DNA of 64,000 nt. Origin: Heterobilharzia americana. Its lineage: Eukaryota; Platyhelminthes; Trematoda; Strigeidida; Schistosomatidae. The DNA lies in NCBI GenBank assembly GCA_944470555.2, contig OX104134.1:99442701-99506700 (forward strand), read 5' to 3'. A program made the position numbers and the translations under genes. The notes beneath the pieces are model-generated. The model made no database searches and had not been told where the DNA came from. It saw only the letters and a program-made list of their open reading frames with translations. Below, in pieces: positions 43,101 to 55,226 of this stretch (its first letter is position 1; each line of letters opens with the position of its first letter).

Positions 43101-44354
43101 CGTCAGATTGTTTAGTAGGTCGTAACATACTTAACTTCATCGAATTTCCTCATATTTTTATAAACACAGGCATATTACCCTATCCTTTTACCATTCTATG
43201 GGTTAGACTGAACAGAACTGCAAGAAACAAATGGGTAAGGTTTATTTCTTACAGTGTCAAGTTGACAGTAAGAAAATGAAAAAAATATAAGGGAAAGGAG
43301 GTGATGTTGTAAAAGCCCCTTGGATCAATGTCAAAAATCATACAAGTGGTATCCAAGTCGCTGCTAACTCAATGAAATAATAAATGAACACCGAGATAAT
43401 CCAAAATTATACAAACTAATCTACCTCGATGTGAATTTTCTCAAGAAGATACGGCTACATAGATGATGGGATGAAGAAAAACCAGTTGCGGGTTGACTAT
43501 TCATGTGGAAAGCGCGTAGAATGACAGATAAACAGAAATCCATAAGGAAAAAAAAAGATGTATAGCCTAACACAGAACTCCATTGATTCAAGTTACCACA
43601 CTTCACAATAGCGTGCAAAGAACAAGTGGTTGAAAAGATTGACATTAAAGTAAACGAAATTGTATGACAGTTGAGAGAAAAAATGAAAGAAGGTCAGCAA
43701 AAATACCTAAGACTTTAAAGATGATATGGTGACTGATTTTCAATAATATCACCAAGAATCAGTAACTACTGATTTCTGTTGCCACGAAGAACTCGACCAA
43801 CAAACAGTGAAACGCCTCATACCACATCTTGTTTGATTAGCGTTGACCATCTTGAAACGATAACTTGGAGGTCTGCTTACATTTCAATTTTTAGGCTACC
43901 ATAGACTTTTCTATGGATTAAATTGGATAAAATCGCTCTTTTTCAACTTGTGTTAATCATTCAAATGTCAACAGATCGTAGTACATATCCTCGCACATTT
44001 CTAAAATCCCTTCAACCTTTCGTTTCCCAAGTTAACAACAGAATTGCGAGGAAGTACCACGGCAGGTGGCAATGAACCCCTAAGCACACTACTGTTATTG
44101 GAATAACTAGCTAGAACTGTAGATTTTCCCCATCAAATTATCGAGTGCTTTTCTATTCATCTCTAGTGCAACAATGTAAATACAAACTGAATGATAACCT
44201 AACAACAATGGGCTGTTATATACTACTGTTTATCAAACTGTTATTGCTAACATAATTTAGATGCCATAAATTATTTCATTTGAAAATATTTTATAAGGAG
44301 TAAATTTGTCGAAATATTACATAATTTACGAAAATTATTATCTGGAGTTGAGTG

Positions 44355-44392
<38 letters not shown>

Positions 44393-47300
44393 CATTCCTA
44401 CCCTGAATAATATTGCACCTCGAGGTAGGCGGTGACTCGGCATGAGCACCACACCTCAAGGTGACATCAGTCGGTAAAGGTTCACACTCTTGTCAACTTG
44501 GCTAACCTTGTTTACCTAGAATCCTATCCTAAACCTTGACATTGCTCGCACAGTGATTCACATACACATGAGCAACTATTTAAAGACATCTGCGGTTAGG
44601 AGGACATGAGAAAGTTAGTGTAATAATCGATGATTTGAATGCAAGTGATATCCACTTGGTTATCGGGTTCCAAAGTTCAGTAGATATACTGCAAAATCAT
44701 TAAACTGAGTACAGCTACAACTCAAATTTTCGTTTGACTATAATGCAGGTAGTCAATATCAACATGGCGATTTGGGATTGACTATGTAATAATCGAAGTT
44801 GTTGCATTTTAAACAACTGTATCAAAATCTTTCATCTACAGCTACAACGGCAGCATAACATAGTCTGCCAACCAACCATATCTCAGACTATACAAATACA
44901 TACATACGCACAGAGAGATAGAGAGAAAAGAGTTCACACTTCACGGTGACCCTACACACAATTCACACGAAACAGACCGATCAACTAACCTCGCCTGGTT
45001 AACTAGTTCACTAGTTACTAGCCGGTACTAAGCCCGCATAAACAGGGAACGTTGGGCATAAGGCTAGCAACCCTACTCCGGAAAACAAATCTAACCGCTA
45101 AACAAACTTCAAAGCACAAACGAAATATAAAAAATAATAACAAAATTATTCCTCGCTGGAATCGGAGAAGCAAAATGACGCCAGTTGGTGAAAGCCTGCC
45201 TTAGGGAAGCCAATTGGCCGATGTGTCTCCTCTCTCTCTCTCGATGAAAGCGAAAAGTAAACATGGGGACATGGAATGTCTGCACCATGCTTGATCCCAG
45301 CAAGACAGCCCAGATTGCAAACGAGATGAAGAGGTATCACACTGAAGTGCTAGGAATTTGCGAAAGCAGATGGAATGGGAGTGGACTCTCCAAACTTTCA
45401 ACTGGAGAATCAATAATCTACTCCAATATTGTCACCAAGACGACAACCACGAGCACACTGAGTTACAGAGTGGCTATCATGATGTCCAATTGAAGAGCAT
45501 CGAAGGCTCTCTCTCATGCAGTGGGAACCAATCTCCTCCAGGATCAGGTACATGACAGCAAGGCTCAACTCAAAACGAAGGAAGGTCACAATCATACAAT
45601 GCTACGCCACGCACCTACAAATAATGCAGATGAAGAGAAGAAGGGATTCTACGGACAACTGCAATCAACACTGGACAAGACCTCACCTCAGTTGGCGACA
45701 TAAAAATTCTAATGGGCGACATGAATGCCAAACTGGGAGCAGACAACACAGGAAGAGAACTAACCATGGGTCGAGAAGCACTAGGTGAGGTGATGAACGA
45801 GAATGGAGAATTGTTGGCAGAATTCTGTGCATTCAACGATTCGGTGATTGGATGCGAGGCAGTGTGTTCAAGCACAAGGATATCCACAGACCGACATGGA
45901 TTTCACCAGACACCAGACACACTAAAAGTCAGATCTATTTCATTTCAATCTCAAGAAAATGGAGACGCAGTCTACTTGACACAAGGTCAAGAAGAGGAGC
46001 AGATGTAGGTTCACACCACTCACTGTCTAGTGCAAGGAACTTTCTAAATCAAGTTGAAAGCTTTCAATTCAAGACAGCTGGTGATCGACCACAGTTCAAG
46101 TACAACACTCGGAAACTGAAGGATGAAACTACAAAGGAAATCTTCACGGCAGCCAGACATCAAGCAAAATGGGAGATATTGAGCAACATCCATGGAGGAA
46201 CCTGCTTGGAAGAACACTGGAAATCTTTGAAAGAGATGTGGAAAGAAACCTGCACAGCCGTATTAGGAAGGAAGAAGAAAGAAGATAATGAGTGGAATGG
46301 ATCTCGATGGACACATGGAAGCTGATAGAGCAGGGAGAGGAGGATGGTGAAACAGAAGATAAACCAGTGCAGTGCAAGGATGCTCAACGACAAGAGGAAC
46401 TGAGTACAAGGTATAAAACACTACACTGGACAAAGAAGTGAAGAAGAGTGCACACAAAGACAAAAGACACTTCTACTACACACTGGCAAGTGAAGCAGAA
46501 CAGGCTGCAGGTATGAGAGATAGAGACCTGACAACATTGTATCAAATAACCAGGTTACTTGCTGTTTGGGAAGAGATCGAAACAGATGAAACCAATAAAA
46601 GATGATGAAGGAAATCTAATTAGCAAAGAAGAGAAACAAAAGAAACAATGGGCTGACCACTTCGAAAAGCTCTTGAATCGACCACCACCACCCACACTTC
46701 GTCCACAAATACCATCTGCATCCCAGTCACAGAACTACAAGTGAACATAAGTCCTCCAACAAAAATGGAAGTCCTGAACTCCATAAAGCTACTGAAATGC
46801 GGGAAAGCAGCAGGACTAGACGGGATCCCGCCAAAGGCACTGAGAACAGACACAGAGACAACAGCATCGGACATGCTCACACCACTATTCCAGAAGGTGT
46901 GGAAGGAAGAGAAGGTACCTGCCTGTCGATTGGAAGAAGGGTTACCTTGTCAAACAGGCGAAGAAGGGAGACCTCAGTGTTTGCAAGAACTAGTGCAGAA
47001 TCACTCTTCTGTCCACCCACACCAAGCAAAATATTAAGCCGCATCATCCTGGAGAGGCTAAAGAATGCAATGGATTCAAAACTACGACCGGAACAGGCTG
47101 GCTGGCTGGATTCAGGAAGTACAAATCATGTGCAGACCAAATTGCAACGCTACACTACGCATCATCATAGAACAAAGTATAGAATGGCAGTCAATTCTTC
47201 ACCTTACCTCAACTTCATCGACTTTGAAAAGGCCTTTGACAGCGTCGACTGAGAGGCAATTTGGCAACTGCTTCAATACTACGGAATACTACAAACCTTT

Positions 47301-50300
47301 ATCAATCTCATTCAACAACCATATGAAGATGCCACATTCCAAGTAATTCACAATAGGAAACTCCATCATGCTTTTGAAGTGAAGACAGGAGTGAAACAAG
47401 GCTGCCACCTACTATCCCCGATGATATTCCTGATTGTGGTCGACTGGATCATGCAGCAAACAGTGGAGAAAGAGAAGAGGGGGATACGCTGGCTGAACTG
47501 CGGAAAACAACCTAGAAGATCTGGATTTCGCCAACGACGACTTGTGTCTGATGTCACACAAACTTGAAGATCCACAGGTGAAAACTAACAAGTTGACAGA
47601 AGAGGCGTCAAATCAGTACTCCTGTATGGTTCAGAGACTTGGCGCATTACGAAAGTCATTTCCAACAAACTACAGACATTCATCAACAACTGCCACCTAC
47701 GCTGGCTCGCCACTCAAGATCAGATGGCCAGAATAATAAGAATAAGCAACAAGGAACTCTGGCTGGGCAATGAACCAACCAAGAACCTATCACCTAACAA
47801 ATATGCACTGGAAGCAAGTGGAGATGGATTGGGCATACACTGAGAAGGCCGATTGGGGACATCACGCGTCAGACCAGTCCCTCGAGTGGAACCCCCATGG
47901 GAAGTGACGAGTTGGGCGTACCAGCTGAGGGTGAAATGGAGGAGATGGTGCGAGGAGGAAATGAGAGCTTGTGGGCTGTTGTGGAGCTAGGTTGAAAAGA
48001 TTTCAGAGAACAGAGTTCACTGGAGACGTGCTACTGAAGCCGTATGCTCCATTAGGAACCCAAGGGACTAATAATATAATAATAGACCGATCAACTAGAA
48101 CAAAGCAGTTATGAGGAAAGTATTCAAGGCAAGAGATAATCCAACCATGATGAGCAGAACAGTACAGTTAATGAATCAGGTCAATAACGACAAATATGAA
48201 AAGGTTTTAAATGGTACAGATATAAGAAAATGTAAGTATTCAAAGCTATCCTTACTAACATGGTGTGGCGATTAGTACTTTAAACATATAAAATAACTGA
48301 GCTGCTACTAACCACCTCAGTTGACTTTTTTCAGTATGTTTTTACAAAAATTTACATTTCTTGGCTTCGAAAATCTTTGCCGATAATATTAAATCGTTTT
48401 TCCCCTTAACATACAGATTGGAGCCACGAACCTAGTGGCTCAATTGACAGAGCATCGAGCCGGAATCTGGCGGTCGCTGGTTTGAATGCAGCCGCGGTCC
48501 AAATTTTCATCGCATCTTCAATCATCATACAGTATAAATACTAGTCTGCCAAACTACGGCTATCTCAGGTAGTCAAATGATAAGTAAGCTAACTGACGGC
48601 AATACAACAAGCAGACAGACAGATTAAGCTGTATATCATACAAAGGTGGGTCTGTTCCATAGTTATCGAACTATGACAACAGTGACAGCACAACATGAAT
48701 AATATCAACAAAGCAATTTTTTCAGTAAGGTGACTAACTGTATTACTTACCATCAGGACTGAAGCAAGGTTAGAAGCCTGCAAAGAGGTAACATTCATTT
48801 GAAGAACTGAACGACCATCACAATTAATGAGTACTGCATGATGTGTAGCCTGTTGAGATGTACAGTCCAAAACACGTCTCAACGTCTTAACAACCTAGAA
48901 TTTGGAAGAAAAAAATGTATGCGATATAATACACTTCAAACCGATTGCTGAATAATATTTTTCCCTTTTATAATGAAGAGATTTTGATAATACCTGTTCG
49001 TAATTATGATATTCATTATTGTAACATAGAGCAAGATAAGCTCGGGAGGCAGCAGTTCGACCGGAAGCTAGACGCACGGTCCGTGGAGGAAATAATCTAG
49101 GATGGTACGTTCTAGCTCGTTCCAACTGAGCAAAGCAACGGGATTGAACACTCACTACAGAACGACGTCTGGGCGCAGTTTTTGGCCAAGCATCCTGCCC
49201 TAATGATACAGCATCTTCAGTAGGAGAGACAAGCGGGATATGCGATAAAGGCGGAGGCCAATTTTCCCATACATCTTCATCGTCCTGTGTGTAATCAATT
49301 TGACCGTCATCTGTAGACCATAAGTCATCAACAACATCCTGTCTCCCAGCATCACTTCCTTCTGATGGGCGTTCTGATGCTGTGTTCCCTTTACGCAGAC
49401 GACTGCTCAGGCGATCATTTGATAAACGCGATGTACCCTAAAACAAAAATTGGAGAAATCCTTATTATTATTAAAATGCAAGTTTAGTTATAAAAATTTA
49501 CCAAATAAAAAAACCAAAAATCGACTATAAGTCCCTGTGAATCCAAATTTTTAAATATCGAAACCAGAATGATATGCATTTACACTTCGAACATGCAAAG
49601 TTTAAATAACCAATCCAAATGAGACATAAGTCATTCAACACAGCAAGTGTATAACAATGTAAAGATTTCTGTCGGAGAATACATCTCATACGCTTAGAGT
49701 GAAAGATAAAGAAAAGACAGTGAATCTATGACCTGTCCGGTACAAGTAAATTAAGATGTTGGATTCATCTTGGTGGCTGTCAGTGGAATTCAGGACACCC
49801 GTTTCGTACTACTTAGGACTTATCATTTCGAGTAAGTTGAGCTGTTCCCACTGAGAGTTGATTTCAGTATCCTTTGTTTCAAACCTCCACACGTTATCCA
49901 CTAGGTCACTGAGTCCAGCAACACGACCCTGTGTAGCAACGGGGATTTACAAACATTAAACAACACTGAATGATACCCGTTGCAAAATTAGTGGCTCTCG
50001 TGCCCCAGTGGTGTGAAGGATAAAGCTTCCATGTCTGAAGTTATGGGTTCGAGTCATTCACTGGAGTGCAGGTATATCCGGCAGATGAGTCCCAAGTGTG
50101 ACGATATGTGCGTCTTAGATTCCACTCCCAGACACTAAGAGGAATACAAACTGCATCCACCTTGAAATTTCCTGAACGAATCCCAATATATGAACTTAAA
50201 AAGTGGCAAGAATAACAATGGAACCAGGAGAAAATCGATCCATTTTATTTCGGCGGCAGTAACTCGTTAACAGCTAACAAACTACAATATCAAATAAATA

Positions 50301-53300
50301 GTTTTGCCTAAAATCTAACACAATTTATTTACACAGAATACAATATCGATAAGAAACTAAGACGGACAGAAATTGTTGCACATAAAAGGTTAATCACACC
50401 AGCAAACAGTCAATAAATGGTAAACATGGGAAGCGGCCACCGGTGGAATCACGAGTGCTCATCTTCCCCTATTTCATACTCATCAGCTGGATACCCCTGC
50501 ATGTATCCATCAAGACTCAGACACCGGATCGACTGAGCCAAACGCCAGACCGTCTTCCCCTAGGCAACCGAGTCACGATAACCACCTCTTGTGTGACACA
50601 TCAAAGCGTTTTCAAGCCATCGGTCACGGGTTCACATCTTTGTGGGAATAACATCACTCACTGGGAGGCGCACCCTGTACTCCACTGCTAGTCACTATCC
50701 ATCATTATCAAAAATTTAAACTACAGGCAACACTCAGGCATCAACACACCACACCAACACCATGTGCCAATACACACAGATCAATTCAGTCTAATCAACA
50801 ACCGAACAATACAAGCAACAAAATAAAAGTTAATAAATGCTCATAATTACATACAATGACTACTAATCTTGTCGTCATTTCATTCGATAATTTTCCATTA
50901 GATTATGCTCACAACTATGATCATTATTATTAGACTCTGCTTCAATTTACTCCTTTGACTAATCTTTACGACTATTTCTGTCCAACATTCTGTTCTCGCT
51001 CGATGAATTAAATTACACTAATTTTCAGTAGAAATACATAGAGGATTCTTAAACAAAATAACAACATGAGTAGCAATCAAACAATTTAGGGATATGACAT
51101 TATAAGATGACACTAGTGAGTAAGTAACACGATAAATGAACGAAATATTGTGAGTTATGCTCAGTTGTTAGCTAAATCATTCAATATAGGCAGAAGGTGT
51201 TGTAACTAAATAAAAGCAAGGGAATTAACATCCATATAAGATTTCACTTGAAGACTAATTAACTAACTATACGATCTTAATTGGAATCCTCGAAACAATA
51301 GGAATTAACAGTTGGACATTTTTGTTGAAATGGCTGAAAATCGATCAAATGCCGCAGATGTATTCAATCGTAGTCATGTTAGAACATTTTAACTACCCTC
51401 CATTTGTGTGTTTTTTCTCGCTCTTCGCATATACTTTTGCCCAGTTTTGTGGCATCTACATCGCAGACTGACATTAGTTGAAGAACTACTGGAAACTTGG
51501 GAGTAATGGACAGCTGTGTTTATTTATCCTAGTATGAGAGTCCTCCGCAGTACGCGCCCAAAAACCAGATAGGGATCGAACTCAGGACCTTCAGATCTCA
51601 CAGCGAACGCGTTAACCATTCAACTACTGGTTCGGAGTTCAGACCTTCAGTTTCTAACTTCTGTCAATTTGCGATACAGAGCGAAACCTGAAGGTCGTGA
51701 GTTCGATTCGTAGCCGGGCTGTGAGTGCGCATCGCTGAGGAGTCCCATGCTAGGACAAAACAGCTGTTCAGTGCTCTCAGGTTTTCAATGGTTCTCCAAC
51801 TGAGTCACTCTCTGATGAATACTATCTCAAATTTAAAATCCCAATTAACCTCAACATACATTTATATTTGTGCAAAGTTTTTGGATATACTGCTATAATG
51901 TGTGACGATTTGAAGTGTTGTAATCATGTGTGCCAAGTTCCATGCGGATATGTCTGTCTTATACATTCCATAGTTATGTAGGAAGTTCAATCTCTAAGAT
52001 ATTACGGAAAAGTTATCAGAGCTGTTCACAGCCTAATGAATAAAAGGAACGATGATAAATGAAAACATTTACTGATTAATAGCTTTTTTTGAATGTTAGA
52101 ATTTTCTGATTATAGTTTCAGATCGACAGACAACAACAACGTAGGACCAGACCTGGCATATTAGCTTAACCACCGAAGGTGCCGTTTCCCATATCATCAA
52201 ATCGAGCAGAATTGTGCCAAGATTAAAGACAAAAAAATAAAGAAAGAAGCGGTCAACGGTGGTAAGAAGTCATCAAACGAGTGCGAGAAGGAATGACGGA
52301 ACACTGAGTCATCATGGCGATTAAGATGAAGGTTATATGTGGACATGTCTGCAGCAATGAGTGAGTCTCAGTTACAGCACCTAGAGTAACGAACCACTGA
52401 TTTCTGTCATCATATGGACATCAACCTCACACGGTTCACATTAACAGTCAAAGACTTCATGCAGCGAAGCTATGTTTTGATTTTCTCACCTCTAAAAAAT
52501 TTCCAACCCTAATATACTTCAGTCAACATTGTGAAACGAGGCAGACGGCAACTAGGCATGCGTCACACATATCTCAGCCATCTGAGTCGATGAAGATGTA
52601 CAACTTTCTCCACTGACTTTCCTTTACCCCCTTAAACTCTAACCCTGACTCCTATTTTATTGACGTGGTGACATCACGACACACGGTCTATGGCTGCAAA
52701 GTCAACGATGACCATATTTCACAGCCATACAGTGGGGTAGATCCAACTGCTGTGCAGTAAGCAATGCACTTACAAAGACCAACTTATGCCCTGGTTTACG
52801 TGACATCTATAAATCCCAATAATCAAAGTGTTATACACAAAATTACCTGAATCAAATCAGTCAGACAAAAATTGCGCTTTTCAGTAAGGGCTTCAATAAT
52901 TTTCCTGTTCTTCTAACTATGTCTTGGGGGATACTGTTTATTCGGAGACGAAGATGATCAAGTTCAACCTTTAGCTTGACATCGGTATCATCAATAGTAG
53001 TTAGTTTATTATGAGTATTTTCTCCATCTCCTGACTGGTTTGCATGCAGTTTGCACCAAGCATCTGATCGCCAAGCTTCGGGATCACCACAATCACAGTA
53101 ACCAACACCAGTCGATGTGCTAATCTGAAAAGAAAAAGAAAACAAATATTCAATAGATGGCTTCTGAAATGAAATCTAACCTGGTAGAAAAATAATAGAA
53201 TTTACCAGTTAATCTAAAAGGATCGGAGATTTTTGTGACGTGTCTTTTCCCCGTCTATAAAATGATTCTAGCAGCAAAGAAGAGGTATCACAACAAATGC

Positions 53301-55157
53301 TTAATTACCATTAGTTACCAACAATGAGTGAGTAGTATCCTGTGTTAACTAGATGTAAATTACAGCTGTATAACATTTATTTCTAGCTTTCAATGAGCAT
53401 TTTTATATTTGTTAGAGCTAAACGACTGAAACTTCTCATTGTTGTTGTGAACCCTAACCAATTCAGGTGCACAAGACATGCGCTAAGCAACTCTGATTAC
53501 CACCAGTCCCAATTCGGAATGTTAAGTGAGGCAGGTTTAGACTAGAATAAGGTTTAAGGTGACCAGACTAAAACCATGGTATCAGTACATAAATTTCCTC
53601 GCCGTAAATATGAACCGTGAGCGTCATAAACAAAACTATTGTTTGGAGACTGTAGGTGATATGGCTGTGCAACGACCTCAGTAAGGTATGTGCATCCACA
53701 CAATAACTTCATCTTTATCTTCATAAGGAATTCAGTATTGTATCATCCCTCCTACCTCGCTTTTGATGGCTTACCTCTGTTTATAGCTGCTTTCTTCCTT
53801 ATCTCATGCCTTTCGGTACATTGTCTCTTGGTGAGCTGGTTCAAAATGTGGCGCATTCAAATCCTAAATAGCAATACCAGGAACAACGCTTACAATATCA
53901 ATTGTTTAATTTTCACTATCACATTCCAGAGCACAACTTTCAACGTTTTCATGTACTTAAGAGGCCAAGAGAAAAAGATAAACCAACAAGAATACTTTTC
54001 TCTCAGACAGCGTAACAACAATAATTTCAAGCATCTCACAATACAGTGAAAAAGCTACTATGCTGAAGGTGGACCCACGAAAAATATCAATCCACAAATC
54101 TGATTACATCATACGACAAAATCCCACACACCAAAACTGAAAACCGACTTTATCATCTAATCACTCAGAAGCACCAAAAAAACACAAATAACATACGATC
54201 CCTCAGAAAGCAGCTAAATAAGCACAGTCAACGCAGCTCATTGTCATATGCAGGATCAACCATCACGGGAATGTAGCAGCTATAGGTCGGGCAGTGACTC
54301 ACCAGTTGAAAATTAACCGACTACGCCAGTGAGCCACGAGACTACATGTTATCTAATTATAGACCTAAAACTTTGGAGTCAAACCATCTATACATACAAC
54401 TCAGAACCCGAAAAGAAATGCGAACGAACACAATACTATCACTGGTCTGGTCGCCCTCAGCCTTCTAACCTAATTCAACTAAAGTTGACATTGCTTATCG
54501 GGGTAGGCCATGTCTCCAAGTGTGCAACACATATCCAAGTCACCTTAGACGATCAAGCTTCACAACCTCATTGACTGACTTGCCTCTCTTGCTTAGTACC
54601 GTTCGACCGACCCTAACACTGCCCACACAGTGGTTCCACTACATGTGACCAATGTTACATAGACACTCGTGACCAAAGATCTGAAATCGCTACATATCTA
54701 GTACACTCAGTCGCATAATAAAAAACAGTGAACTGGAGTACGTTGTCCTATTGTCTCAGCACGGTCCACACACATGTAATTTCCTTTTTCAGCATACAAA
54801 CAGTGGCCACCTATCCACAATTCAGAAGCAAAAAGGTGACAATGCATGTCAAAGAAAACAGTGAAAATACTCGTAATAACATACTTTATAGTTATGTTTA
54901 ATATGTCCACTATTGAAAAAGCATCCTCGGCATAGGACACATGTTGCGTCCACAGCACAATCCCTATAAAGGCGAACAGAAACAGTTATTGAAAAAAGGA
55001 ATACTGTCAAAACGTATTCCGGGATTACATTGTAGGTTATTTAAATGAGTTAGATGCAATTATGACAATTCAGTTTTAATAGTGACATGTGATCGAGTGG
55101 AACAAAGAAATACATTAGCTAGTCACCTCATCGTTAAGAGGCAAAAACGGGAAAACC

Positions 55158-55226
<69 letters not shown>

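Larger units (their letters stand above)
40360..48750 (-). other. UBR intron 6 (8.4 kb)
   Basis: Contains family C SINE scraps (40915-41040, 42395-42490), LINE-B (41560-42080), an ATT microsatellite, a LINE-B antisense scrap (44440-44600), the near full-length RTE (45170-48080) and a tRNA-like SINE (48425-48545). Nothing recognised in 42.5-44.3 kb. Confidence 0.8.
49438..52846 (-). other. UBR intron 4 (3.4 kb)
   Basis: Contains four hammerhead SINE pieces in two inverted pairs (49770-50155, 51460-51805), the second 775-bp repeat (50207-50978), and antisense LINE-B (52430-52790). Nothing recognised in 51.0-51.4 kb and 51.85-52.4 kb. Confidence 0.8.
53125..54884 (-). other. UBR intron 3
   Basis: Contains a LINE-B sense fragment (53400-53760) and an antisense scrap (54440-54700). 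Nothing recognised in 53.8-54.4 kb. Confidence 0.75.
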
